A stretch of 64,000 nt of DNA from Arthrobacter koreensis (lineage in GTDB: Bacteria; Actinomycetota; Actinomycetes; Actinomycetales; Micrococcaceae): the NCBI RefSeq assembly GCF_009193255.1, contig NZ_WACG01000001.1, positions 1,178,001 through 1,242,000 on the forward strand, written 5' to 3'. Of this stretch, positions 52,078-64,000 are shown one piece after another. Each line of letters begins with the position of its first letter. The first letter of the stretch is position 1. The notes below the pieces were generated by a model that saw only the letters and a list, made by a program, of their open reading frames with translations, made no database searches and was not told where the DNA came from. Both the position numbers and the translations under genes were made by a program.

Positions 52078-53202
52078 GTGAAGTTCAGAGTTGAGCGGGA
52101 TGTCCTGGCCGAGGCGGTTACGTGGACAGCGCGGTCCCTCTCCCCCCGCCCGCCGGTTCCTGTGCTTTCCGGCCTGCTGATCAAGGCCGAATCCGGTTCT
52201 CTTAGCATTGCCAGCTTCGACTACGAGATTTCGGCGAGGCTTCAGATCCCGGCGGACATCTCTGAAGAAGGCACCATCCTTGTCTCGGGCCGGCTCCTGG
52301 CAGAAATCTGCCGCAGCCTTCCCTCCGCACCAGTGGATGTGGAAACCGATGGTTCGAAGGTCACGCTTACCTGCCGCAACAGCCGCTTCAACCTGGCAAC
52401 CATGCCGGTCTCGGAATACCCCGAACTGCCGGCACTTCCGGACGTCAGCGGCGTCGTCGACGGTAATGCCTTCGCGCAGGCCGTTTCACAGGTGATTATC
52501 GCCGCGAGCCGCGACGACACCCTGCCGATCCTCACCGGCGTACGGATGGAAATCGAAGATGATCTCATTACCTTCCTTGCCACCGACCGCTACCGGCTCG
52601 CCCTGCGTGAACTCCCGTGGAAGCCGGCAACCCCGGGTATCTCGACTTCCGCACTGGTGAAGGCCAAAACCCTGAACGAAGTCGCAAAGACACTCGGCAG
52701 CGGCGGAGACCTGAACATTGCACTGTCCGGAGACAGCGAACTAATCGGTTTCGAAAGCGGTGGACGCCGCACCACGTCGCTGCTGGTGGACGGGGACTAC
52801 CCCAAGATCCGCTCGCTGTTCCCGGAGAACACCCCGATCCACGCCACCGTGGAAACACATGCGCTGGTGGAAGCCGTGCGCCGCGTTTCGCTTGTTGCTG
52901 AGCGGAACACTCCCGTGCGCCTCGCCTTCACGGACGGACAGGTGACGCTCGACGCCGGTACCGGTGAAGATGCCCAGGCCTCCGAGGCGCTCGAGGCATC
53001 GCTCGTCGGCGACGACATCACCGTTGCCTTCAACCCGCACTACCTCAGCGAAGGCCTGGGTGCCTTCCCGAGCAAGTACGTGCGTTTTTCCTTCACCACC
53101 CCGCCGAAGCCGGCCGTGATCTCCGCGCAGGAAGAGCTCACCGGCGACGACCAGGAAGACTACCGGTACCTGCTGATGCCGGTCCGGCTGCCTAACCAGT
53201 AG
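52078..53202 (+). CDS. dnaN: DNA polymerase III beta subunit (sliding clamp)
   Basis: Ring-shaped dimer that tethers the polymerase. 374 residues, three repeated clamp domains, starting MKFRVERDVLAEAVTWTARSL and ending YRYLLMPVRLPNQ, the typical MPxRL tail. GTG start at 52078; the candidate ribosome site AAAGGCGG is slightly distant. Downstream after 67 bases is gnd. Confidence 0.98.
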   Translation: MKFRVERDVLAEAVTWTARSLSPRPPVPVLSGLLIKAESGSLSIASFDYEISARLQIPADISEEGTILVSGRLLAEICRSLPSAPVDVETDGSKVTLTCRNSRFNLATMPVSEYPELPALPDVSGVVDGNAFAQAVSQVIIAASRDDTLPILTGVRMEIEDDLITFLATDRYRLALRELPWKPATPGISTSALVKAKTLNEVAKTLGSGGDLNIALSGDSELIGFESGGRRTTSLLVDGDYPKIRSLFPENTPIHATVETHALVEAVRRVSLVAERNTPVRLAFTDGQVTLDAGTGEDAQASEALEASLVGDDITVAFNPHYLSEGLGAFPSKYVRFSFTTPPKPAVISAQEELTGDDQEDYRYLLMPVRLPNQ

Positions 53203-53269
53203 GGCTTTCACCCGCATCTCGAGAGCCTTTCCAGTCCACGTCAGTGGACCTGAGCAGGGAGGAACCGAC

Positions 53270-54226
53270 ATGCATGTGGGTTTGATTGGACTCGGAAAGA
53301 TGGGCCTTCCCATGAGGGAGAGGCTGCGTTCCAAAGGCATCCAGGTATCCGGATTCGACCGGAACCCAGTGTCCTCGGACGCAGGCTCGCTCAGGGACCT
53401 GGCGGCGCGGCTGACAGTTCCGCGAATCGTCTGGGTGATGGTTCCCAGCGGCAGCGCCACCTCTGCGGTCATCACAGACCTGGCCGAAGTGCTCAGCGAG
53501 GGAGACCTCGTCATTGAAGGCGGAAATTCCCGCTACACCGATGACCGGAAACACGCCGAGCAGCTGGCATCGCGGGGCATCCGGTACCTGGACTGCGGGG
53601 TCTCCGGCGGAGTCTGGGGACGGGAGACCGGATACGGACTGATGGTTGGCGGGGAAGAAGCCGACGTCATCGAAGCCATGCCGGTCTTCGACGCGCTGCG
53701 CCCTGACGGGGCACGCGAGGACGGGTTCGTGCACGCCGGCGCTGTAGGCGCGGGCCACTACGCCAAGATGGTGCACAACGGAATCGAGTACGGGCTCATG
53801 CAGGCCTATGCCGAGGGCTATGAACTCCTCGAATCACAGGACATCATCGAGGACACCGGAGGCATCCTCCGTGCCTGGCAGAGCGGAACAGTCATCCGTT
53901 CCTGGCTGCTGGAACTGGCGGTAAGGGCAGTGGAGGAAGACCCGGGGCTCAGCCGGATCGAAGGCTTCGTGGAAGATTCCGGGGAGGGCCGCTGGACCGT
54001 CGAGGAAGCACTGGCCGCGGAGGTTCCGGCGCCGGTGATCTCCGCAGCGGTGTTTGCCCGTTTCGTCTCGCGCCAGGAGGAGTCACCGGCGATGAAACTG
54101 GTCGCGGCCCTGCGCGGACAGTTCGGTGGGCACGCCGTAAGGCAGGTGTCCGGTCCGGAGCCCGCCGGGAAGGCCGCCCAGACAGAGGCAGAACAGGCCA
54201 TAGGGGAAACAGGGGCCCCGGAGTAA
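53270..54226 (+). CDS. gnd: 6-phosphogluconate dehydrogenase, decarboxylating (short type)
   Basis: Oxidises 6-phosphogluconate to ribulose 5-phosphate in the pentose-phosphate pathway. 318 residues, the short YqeC/GntZ-like class as opposed to the 470-residue class. NAD(P) motif HVGLIGLGKMGLPMRERL at the start, GGNSRYTDD and DCGVSGGVWG in the middle, and the catalytic Lys-His region HYAKMVHNGIEYG. A gnd gene between dnaN and recF is common in actinobacteria. GGAGG lies near the ATG at 53270. Confidence 0.94.
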   Translation: MHVGLIGLGKMGLPMRERLRSKGIQVSGFDRNPVSSDAGSLRDLAARLTVPRIVWVMVPSGSATSAVITDLAEVLSEGDLVIEGGNSRYTDDRKHAEQLASRGIRYLDCGVSGGVWGRETGYGLMVGGEEADVIEAMPVFDALRPDGAREDGFVHAGAVGAGHYAKMVHNGIEYGLMQAYAEGYELLESQDIIEDTGGILRAWQSGTVIRSWLLELAVRAVEEDPGLSRIEGFVEDSGEGRWTVEEALAAEVPAPVISAAVFARFVSRQEESPAMKLVAALRGQFGGHAVRQVSGPEPAGKAAQTEAEQAIGETGAPE

Positions 54227-54308
54227 GCGGTTGTAGGCTGGATGGGGATGGCCGGGAGCGGCTGAATGACAGACGCAGGGATTGGAAGGCAGGCACAGGT
54301 GGAGCAGC

Positions 54309-55493
54309 GTGTACGTTGATTACCTTTCCCTGACCGGTTTTCGCAGCTATAAGCAGCTTGACCTCAGCCTGAACCCCGGCGTCAGTGTCTTCGTGGGCCC
54401 CAACGGCACGGGAAAGACCAACATCGTCGAATCGATCGGCTATCTCGCGTCGCTTTCCTCCCACCGGGTGAGTTCCGATGCGCCGCTGGTGGCGTTCGAC
54501 GCCGAACAGGCACTCGTTAGGGCACGCGTCCTCCGCGGTTCCCAGGCCACGGCGCTGGAAGTCGAAATCAACCCGGGCCGCGCCAACCGGGCCCGCATCA
54601 ACCGGGCCAATCCGGTCCGTGCCCGGGACATCCTGGGCATCTGCCGGACCGTTCTCTTCGCCCCGGAAGACCTTGCCCTGGTCAAGGGCGACCCCTCGGC
54701 CCGCCGCCGCTTCCTCGATGACCTGATCGTTTCCCTGGTACCGCGGCATGCTGCAACCCGGGCAGATTATGAGCGCGTCCTGAAACAGCGCAATGCACTG
54801 CTGAAATCCGCGCGGATCAGCGGCCGGTTCACTTCCGCCCATGAAGCCACGCTTGAGGTGTGGGACCACCACATGGCCGAGGCTGGTGCGCAGCTGGTTT
54901 CCGCCCGCCTCCACGCGCTTGACCTGCTCAGCCCGCATCTCCAGGGCGCTTACCAGGACCTCACCGACGGTTCGAAGGAGGCCCGCGGGACGTACCGCTC
55001 CACGCTTCTCGGCGAAGTGGACGACGACGGCGCCTCACCGTCCGGTGCCGATCCGGCAGAACTGCTGGCGCTTAGCCAGGAAGAGCTGCGCGAACGGTTC
55101 CTGCAGGCTTTCGCCGCAAACCGCAAACGCGAGATCGACCGCGGAGTGTCGCTCGTGGGGCCGCACCGCGACGACGTCGAGCTTGTTCTGGGGCAGGCAC
55201 CGGCCAAGGGCTATGCCTCGCACGGCGAGACCTGGTCCCTGGCCCTGGCCATGCGCCTTGGCTCCTACTACCTGCTGCGCGACGACGATCCAACGCCGGG
55301 CTCCGGTCCCATCCTGATCCTGGATGACGTCTTCGCTGAGCTCGACGCCGGACGCCGGGGCCGGCTCGCGTCGATCGTGGCGGGAGCCGAGCAGGTGCTC
55401 GTGACGGCTGCCGTTGCCGAGGACATCCCCGAATCCCTGGCAGGAGACCAGATCCCCGTCATCCCCGGAGGAATCCGTGCAGCCGCAGGATGA
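54309..55493 (+). CDS. recF: DNA repair protein RecF
   Basis: SMC-like ATPase that helps load RecA at single-strand gaps. 394 residues. Walker A GPNGTGKTN near residue 34, family phrase LTGFRSYKQLDLSLNPG, KGDPSARRRFLDD, signature region and Walker B ILILDDVFAELDAGRR near the C-terminus. GTG start at 54309 (VYVDYLSLTGF) with GGAG 4 bases upstream; nine extra in-frame codons are not needed. Its end overlaps dciA by 17 bases. Confidence 0.96.
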   Translation: MYVDYLSLTGFRSYKQLDLSLNPGVSVFVGPNGTGKTNIVESIGYLASLSSHRVSSDAPLVAFDAEQALVRARVLRGSQATALEVEINPGRANRARINRANPVRARDILGICRTVLFAPEDLALVKGDPSARRRFLDDLIVSLVPRHAATRADYERVLKQRNALLKSARISGRFTSAHEATLEVWDHHMAEAGAQLVSARLHALDLLSPHLQGAYQDLTDGSKEARGTYRSTLLGEVDDDGASPSGADPAELLALSQEELRERFLQAFAANRKREIDRGVSLVGPHRDDVELVLGQAPAKGYASHGETWSLALAMRLGSYYLLRDDDPTPGSGPILILDDVFAELDAGRRGRLASIVAGAEQVLVTAAVAEDIPESLAGDQIPVIPGGIRAAAG

Positions 55494-56022
55494 ACCGGCA
55501 GGCCGGGACGGTTCGGAACCCCTTGAAAACGATCTGCCGGATGCCGCCCAGGAACAGCTGAACCGGATGCGGCAGGCAGCGCAGGCGCGCGGGAACCAGC
55601 GGGTTCCGGCCGTCAGGCGGAAGACTGCGCGCAAATCCGCGCCGTTCATTCCGGGGGAGTACACCGGCCGCGACCCCCAGGGCCTGGGGAAGGTCTTCAG
55701 CCGCTTCGTCAACGAACGGGGCTGGAATTCGCCGGTGGCGGTAGGGTCCGTCATCTCGCGCTGGGAAGAGCTTGTTGGCCCGGATGTCAGCGCCCACTGC
55801 AAACCGGAGTCCTTCTCCGACACCACTGTCCAGGTCCGGTGCGACTCCACCGCCTGGGCGACCCAGCTGCGGCTGCTCCGCTCGGCGCTCATTGAACGCT
55901 TCGACGCCGAACTTGGCAGCGGCGTTGTCACCCGCATTGAAGTCATTGGTCCGGCAGCGCCGAACTGGCGCAAGGGCCTGCGCAGCGTCAAGGGCCGCGG
56001 TCCCCGGGACACCTACGGTTAG
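55477..56022 (+). CDS. dciA: DciA-type replicative helicase loader/chaperone (DUF721)
   Basis: 181 residues. The C-terminal 95 form the DUF721 domain (FSRFVNERGWNSPVAVGSVISRWEELVGPDVSAHCKPESF, then LRLLRSALIERFDAELG). DciA is the ancestral loader that interacts with DnaB in bacteria without DnaC/DnaI; the dnaB in this window fits that. The N-terminal half is charged and probably disordered. GTG at 55477 with GGAGG 5 bases upstream, inside the end of recF, so translation is coupled. Confidence 0.92.
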   Translation: MQPQDEPAGRDGSEPLENDLPDAAQEQLNRMRQAAQARGNQRVPAVRRKTARKSAPFIPGEYTGRDPQGLGKVFSRFVNERGWNSPVAVGSVISRWEELVGPDVSAHCKPESFSDTTVQVRCDSTAWATQLRLLRSALIERFDAELGSGVVTRIEVIGPAAPNWRKGLRSVKGRGPRDTYG

Positions 56023-56098
56023 CAGGCGGCGGAATGGGCATGAAAAAAGTTGTTGAAAAAGCGGTCTTTTTGTGCTCGCGTTCACACGCGCTCCGTGC

Positions 56099-56119
56099 GG
56101 GTTTGCGGGCTGCAAACCC
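56099..56119 (+). terminator. hairpin between dciA and gyrB
   Basis: GGGTTTGC (56099-56106) and GCAAACCC (56112-56119) with a 5-base loop, 77 bases after the dciA stop. A possible terminator; no U-run. Confidence 0.45.
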
Positions 56120-56223
56120 TGCAGGACGTATCCGGAGCCGTGGAAGTGCTTGAAAACCGCTCATAAGCCGCTTTAGTGGCCGCTGGAGGGGTGTTTTGGC
56201 CAGCAAAGGTCCCCTTAGCACGG

Positions 56224-56229
56224 TAGAAT
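56224..56229 (+). promoter_or_regulatory. candidate gyrB -10 element
   Basis: TAGAAT lies 77 bases before the gyrB start in the 283-base dciA-gyrB gap. A clear -35 at 16-18 bases is missing, which is not unusual for gyrase promoters. Confidence 0.45.
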
Positions 56230-56278
56230 TGGTAATAGAGGCGCCCTGTCCGCTGCAGGACGGGGTGCCAAATTCTGA

Positions 56279-58372
<2,094 letters not shown>

Positions 58373-58420
58373 TGCCGCAGCTACCCGGACTTTTCAAGAA
58401 CTTAGAACGGAACACAACCA

Positions 58421-61050
<2,630 letters not shown>

Positions 61051-61054
<4 letters not shown>

Positions 61055-61557
61055 GCTCGACCAACTCTAACGCCAGGTCCGGCGGCGGTCCGAGGGTGAA
61101 GACCCCGGCCCGGCCCGCGCAGCGGCCTGGGACGGGTCAGAGCGCGCCAGGCGGCAACCGGCAGCCGCTGGTCAAGCCGGCACCCAAGGCAAAGGCCCGC
61201 AAGGCCCGCCTGCTGGTAAGCAAGATCGACCCGTGGTCGGTCCTGAAGATGTCCTTCCTGCTCTCTGTCGCCCTCGGAGTGGTCACGGTAGTGGCCGCGA
61301 TCGTCCTGTGGACGGTCCTGGACCTCACCGGCATTTTCGACCAGGTGAACCGCCTCCTGGGTGAGATCGCAGGCTCCGAATCCGGCGGGTTCGACCTGCG
61401 CGAGTTTGCGTCACTGGGACAGGTGGTCTCCTTCGCGACGATCATCGCCGTCGTCAATGTCCTGCTCCTGACGGCACTGTCGATGCTTTCGGCCGTGCTG
61501 TACAACATCGCCTCCACTCTGGTGGGCGGCATCGGCGTCACCCTTACCGACGACTAA
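61051..61557 (+). CDS. DUF3566 membrane protein
   Basis: 168 residues. A basic, Pro/Gly-rich cytoplasmic head (1-50), then two membrane helices (about 66-92, [21 protein letters not shown], and 128-155, [23 protein letters not shown]) around an acidic outside loop. The segment [22 protein letters not shown] is the DUF3566 hallmark. The gene follows gyrA in most actinobacteria; function unknown. GTG start overlaps the gyrA TGA, so it is coupled to gyrase. Confidence 0.92.
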
Positions 61558-61567
61558 TTCCGCTTAT

Positions 61568-61600
61568 CTTCCGGTGCGGACAGCTGCTCCGCACCGGAAG
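61568..61600 (+). terminator. terminator after gyrA-DUF3566
   Basis: A perfect 13-bp stem (61568-61580 with 61588-61600; CTTCCGGTGCGGA and complement) and a 7-base loop, 10 bases after the stop; no U-run. Confidence 0.75.
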
Positions 61601-61667
61601 AATCCAGCGGATTTGTTGAAGTGGTCGAGGGTACGGTAGAGTCTTATCTCGGCCCGGTGAGGTATCG

Positions 61668-61741
61668 GGGCGTATAGCTCAGGCGGTTAGAGCGCTTCGC
61701 TGATAACGAAGAGGTCCCAGGTTCAAGTCCTGGTACGCCCA
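61668..61741 (+). tRNA. tRNA-Ile (GAT anticodon)
   Basis: 74 bases with a perfect 7-bp acceptor stem (GGGCGTA/TACGCCC), TAGCTCAGGCGG D-arm, anticodon stem CTTCG/CGAAG with loop CTGATAA (anticodon GAT at 61702-61704), and GGTTCAAGTCC T-arm. The 3' CCA is not encoded. A tRNA-Ile after gyrA is the usual actinobacterial position. Confidence 0.98.
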
Positions 61742-61786
61742 CGGAAGACTGTGAAGACAGTCAACCACAACGGCAAGGAGACAACT

Positions 61787-61906
61787 GTGAAGAAGCTGAT
61801 TGCGATTGCAGCGGCGACGGCAGCGGGAGTCTTCGCTTTCCGGAAATGGCAGGAAACTGCCGCGGAGAAATCCATCTGGAAGGCCTCGACCGATAAAGTC
61901 GAGTAG
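61787..61906 (+). CDS. DLW-39 family small protein
   Basis: 39 residues, read directly: MKKLIAIAAATAAGVFAFRK, then WQETAAEKSIWKASTDKVE, stop TAG. AAGGAG lies 6 bases before the GTG start. Its length, position between tRNA-Ile and tRNA-Ala after gyrA, short N-terminal Ala-rich hydrophobic helix and Lys-Trp-Gln...TD tail match the actinobacterial DLW-39 family. The eponymous DLW triplet is SIW here. It probably sits in the membrane with the charged tail in the cytoplasm. Function unknown. Confidence 0.88.
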   Translation: MKKLIAIAAATAAGVFAFRKWQETAAEKSIWKASTDKVE

Positions 61907-61972
61907 CTCCACTAAGGATCGGCCGGTTTGACCACTCTTCCAGGTGGGATATACTGGTGAAGTTCCAAATTC

Positions 61973-62045
61973 GGGGGCATGGCGCAATTGGTAGCGCACC
62001 TGCTTTGCAAGCAGGGGGTTCGGGGTTCGAGTCCCCGTGCCTCCA
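61973..62045 (+). tRNA. tRNA-Ala (TGC anticodon)
   Basis: 73 bases. Acceptor GGGGGCA/TGCCTCC (one G-U pair), anticodon stem CCTGC/GCAGG with loop TTTGCAA (anticodon TGC at 62006-62008), T-arm GGTTCGAGTCC. The 3' CCA is not encoded. A 14-bp hairpin follows after 5 bases. Confidence 0.98.
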
Positions 62046-62050
62046 CCGAA

Positions 62051-62082
62051 AGAAAGTCCCGGCCTGCTGGCCGGGACTTTCT
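62051..62082 (+). terminator. terminator after tRNA-Ala
   Basis: AGAAAGTCCCGGCC (62051-62064) pairs perfectly with 62069-62082 over 14 bp around a TGCT loop, followed by GCTTTAA. Confidence 0.85.
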
Positions 62083-62205
62083 GCTTTAACCACACCCGCG
62101 GCTTTGGCTAGCCCCACCTCTGCGGGACACCGGTCCGGGCCGACACAAAGCCGACCGTACGGCGCAGGAACACCGCCGGAACGGACGGACGGATAACCTC
62201 GGGGA

Positions 62206-63138
62206 ATGACCTTTTTCCTCGCCGTTATCGGCGTGCTGGGCGTCTCCGCGTCCGGACCCATCATGGCAGCCACTGCCGCACCGGCCCTCGCGATCGCGTT
62301 GTGGCGCAATGCACTGGGCGCCGTCATCATGGGAGTTCCCGCCGGGATCCGCGGCCGGGACCAGTTCCGGAACCTCAGCCGCACAGAACTGCGGTGGACG
62401 GCATTGGATTCTCTGGCCCTGGCCCTGCACTTTGCCTGTTTCATCACGGCCCTGCAGCTGACCTCGGTGGCGGTTGCCACCGCACTGGTTTGCCTGCAGG
62501 CTGGCTGGATCGCTTTGTTCGACGTCTTCCGCGGGCGCCGCGTTGCACCGAAGACACTGGCGGGGCTGGTCATCGCGTTTGCCGGCGTCCTGGTGATTAC
62601 CGGATTCGACCTGGGTCTCTCCCCCGAAGCGCTGCTGGGTGACGGCCTGGCCGTGGCAGGCGGCGCGCTGGCAGGCCTGTACACGATTGCCGGAGGCAAA
62701 GCCCGGCGGACCATGTCCACCGGCACCTACACCACCCTCTGCTACGGCTTCTGTGCCCTGATCCTGGCCGTGCTGTGCCTGGCCTTCCAGCAGCCCGTGA
62801 TTGGCTTTTCCCCGGCTGCCTGGGCGGGAATCCTCGGTGTCACCGTCATGGCCCAGCTGCTGGGGCACACCGTGTTCAACCACCTGCTGGCCGTCATCAG
62901 CCCGCTGGTGGTCTCGATGATCATCCTGCTGGAAATACCGGGGGCAGCGATCCTTGCCGCGATCTTCCTGGGGGAGGAACTGCCAGGCGGCACCTACGCT
63001 GGGCTGGCGGTCATCCTGGCGGGCCTCGCCGTCGTCCTGCTGGGACAGGCGAAGAAGAAAGAGGCGCTGCCGCCGTCGTCAAAGGAGGACCCGCTTCCGC
63101 CGGCCCCGCCGGCGCTGGGCGGAGACGTGGAACGCTGA
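62206..63138 (+). CDS. EamA family (DMT superfamily) transporter
   Basis: 310 residues with ten hydrophobic helices in two EamA repeats; the helix with WRNALGAVIMGVP and the phrase TALVCLQAGWIALFD in repeat 1, and ISPLVVSMIILLEIPGAAILA with FLGEELPGGTYAGLAVILAGLAVV in repeat 2 are typical. A Pro/Lys-rich cytoplasmic tail of about 30 residues follows. Substrate unknown (metabolite exporters or importers). Convergent with the gene at 63215 across two hairpins. Confidence 0.92.
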   Translation: MTFFLAVIGVLGVSASGPIMAATAAPALAIALWRNALGAVIMGVPAGIRGRDQFRNLSRTELRWTALDSLALALHFACFITALQLTSVAVATALVCLQAGWIALFDVFRGRRVAPKTLAGLVIAFAGVLVITGFDLGLSPEALLGDGLAVAGGALAGLYTIAGGKARRTMSTGTYTTLCYGFCALILAVLCLAFQQPVIGFSPAAWAGILGVTVMAQLLGHTVFNHLLAVISPLVVSMIILLEIPGAAILAAIFLGEELPGGTYAGLAVILAGLAVVLLGQAKKKEALPPSSKEDPLPPAPPALGGDVER

Positions 63139-63146
63139 CTTAACGC

Positions 63147-63184
63147 CGGAGGGGCCGGACGCCAACTGGCTTCCGGCCCCTCCG
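63147..63184. terminator. bidirectional hairpin after eamA-like gene
   Basis: CGGAGGGGCCGGA at 63147-63159 pairs with 63172-63184 over 13 bp around a 12-base loop between convergent genes. Confidence 0.7.
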
Positions 63185-63189
63185 TGACT

Positions 63190-63210
63190 GTCCCGGCAAT
63201 CCGCCGGGAC
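63190..63210 (-). terminator. short hairpin after the last gene
   Basis: GTCCCGGC (63190-63197) and GCCGGGAC (63203-63210), 5-base loop, 4 bases after the stop of the minus-strand gene. Confidence 0.55.
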
Positions 63211-63214
63211 AGGG

Positions 63215-64000
63215 TTACTTCTGCGGCTTGTCAGCCTTGGTTTCTGCGTGGGCGCCGCCGGACTTCGTTGCGGCTGCCTCCTGGGTCTTCTTAACGGCTT
63301 CGCCGGCCTTGTCGGTTGCCTTCTCAGCGCTCGAAGCAGCGGCTTCCTTCACATTCTGTGCCGCTTCCTTAGCCTTCTGTGCAGCGGTGGCTGCCGTGTC
63401 CTTGGCCTGTTCCATCGGCGTTTCGGCTGCCTTGGCCGCGGGCTTGGCTTCTGCCGCGGGCTTGGTCTCTGCGGCGGGCTTGGCTTCTTCTGCAGGCTTT
63501 GCCGCGGGAGCCGGAGCGGGGACCGGGACGGAAGGCTGGGCCGGAGCCGGAGTCTTCCAGGGATCCTCGACCGGACGCGAGGCCCGCCAGGCAGCAACGC
63601 CGGCTACCACTGCGGAGGCAATGATGCCGAAGATGAGCCAGCCCTTGCCGCCGTTCTTACCCTTCCGGGCTTCCTTGGCGGCCTTGGCAGCAGCCTTCTG
63701 GGCTTTCTTCAGCGCCTTCTTGTTACCGGTTGCCTTGGCAACGGCGGTCTGGACCGGAACCGTGGCGGTTCCCAGCTGGCGGGACACTGAGTCTGCTGCC
63801 TCGCCAATGCGCGAAGACAGGGTGGGAATGTAGCTGTCCACAACCTTGTCCTTGGCGTGGGTCAGGGCAGGGGATGCCTTGTCCAGCGTGGTCTGGATTT
63901 TCGGCACTGCGTCGTCAACAACCTGGCTGATCCTGGGGCCGACTTTCTGCAGACCGTCCTGGAGCCGCGGCGTCACGACTGCTACGCCCTGCGCGATCTC
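63215..64000 (-). CDS. Ala/Lys/Pro-rich membrane-anchored protein, C-terminal part
   Basis: The frame is open to the window edge (…EIAQGVAVVTPRLQDGL), so the start lies beyond 64000; about 261 residues are visible. A helical region with regularly spaced hydrophobics (LQKVGPRISQVVDDAVPKIQTTL) precedes a Lys/Ala-rich stretch, one membrane helix (GWLIFGIIASAVVAGVAAW), a Pro/Ala linker and a C-terminal tail of repeated AAETKPAAEAKPA and AAQKAKEAAQNVKEAAASS units, which look like LEA-type amphipathic helices. Function unknown. Confidence 0.78.
   Translation of the reverse strand, partial: EIAQGVAVVTPRLQDGLQKVGPRISQVVDDAVPKIQTTLDKASPALTHAKDKVVDSYIPTLSSRIGEAADSVSRQLGTATVPVQTAVAKATGNKKALKKAQKAAAKAAKEARKGKNGGKGWLIFGIIASAVVAGVAAWRASRPVEDPWKTPAPAQPSVPVPAPAPAAKPAEEAKPAAETKPAAEAKPAAKAAETPMEQAKDTAATAAQKAKEAAQNVKEAAASSAEKATDKAGEAVKKTQEAAATKSGGAHAETKADKPQK

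Overview
The window is a chromosomal replication-origin region of a high-GC Gram-positive bacterium, most likely a member of the Micrococcaceae close to Arthrobacter. This rests on the actinobacterial gene order around oriC (parB-parA-rsmG-jag-yidC-yidD-rnpA-rpmH / dnaA-dnaN-gnd-recF-dciA-gyrB-gyrA-DUF3566-tRNA-Ile-DLW39-tRNA-Ala), on mycothiol genes (ino1, mshA), on a separate replication-protein operon (rpsF-ssb-rpsR-rplI-dnaB), and on the protein sequences themselves. No insertion sequence, prophage or CRISPR array is visible.

Layout. 1-3.9 kb: the 3' part of an APC permease, a thioredoxin-reductase-like flavoprotein with a divergent XRE-cupin regulator, and an unknown protein. 4-7.7 kb: dnaB, then (upstream on the same strand) rplI, rpsR, ssb and rpsF; the 570-bp dnaB-rplI gap carries a DnaA-box cluster far from oriC. 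7.9-18 kb: an M18 aminopeptidase, six ABC genes forming three ATPase-permease pairs (two of them a tandem duplication), an MFS transporter and an ABC-F protein. 18-25.9 kb: accessory and cell-envelope genes (small monooxygenase, TcaA-like anchored protein, phytoene-desaturase-like flavoprotein, FemX-like transferase, GT87 mannosyltransferase-like membrane protein, a beta-helix-like lipoprotein) and the remnant of an Lrp/AsnC regulator. 26-33.3 kb: ino1, a 56-bp perfect palindrome, fhs, mshA, a histidine phosphatase and the CCA-adding enzyme. 33.4-40.2 kb: Nudix hydrolase, murJ, a truncated pseudokinase with a discoidin-like tail, trxB-trxA under an exact SigR/SigH-type promoter, and a CwlM-like amidase that has lost most of its catalytic residues.

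40.2-43.8 kb is the most unusual stretch: a frameshifted reductase pseudogene followed by about 2.75 kb without a convincing gene but studded with parS centromere sites (six perfect and two one-mismatch copies there, plus one perfect copy inside each of parB and parA). 43.8-49.6 kb is the parB-to-rpmH operon reading away from oriC. 49.6-52.1 kb is dnaA, with DnaA boxes in its promoter and a dense box array plus AT-rich DNA (oriC) after it. 52-61.6 kb is dnaN to DUF3566; 61.6-62.1 kb holds two tRNAs; the window closes with an EamA transporter and the C-terminal part of an anchored Ala/Lys/Pro-rich protein.

Together the genes cover replication initiation (DnaA, oriC, DnaB, DciA, SSB, DnaN, gyrase), segregation (ParABS), ribosome and tRNA maturation (RnpA, CCA enzyme, S6, S18, L9, L34), wall-precursor flux (MurJ, pseudokinase, CwlM-like) and thiol redox (Ino1, MshA, TrxB, TrxA).
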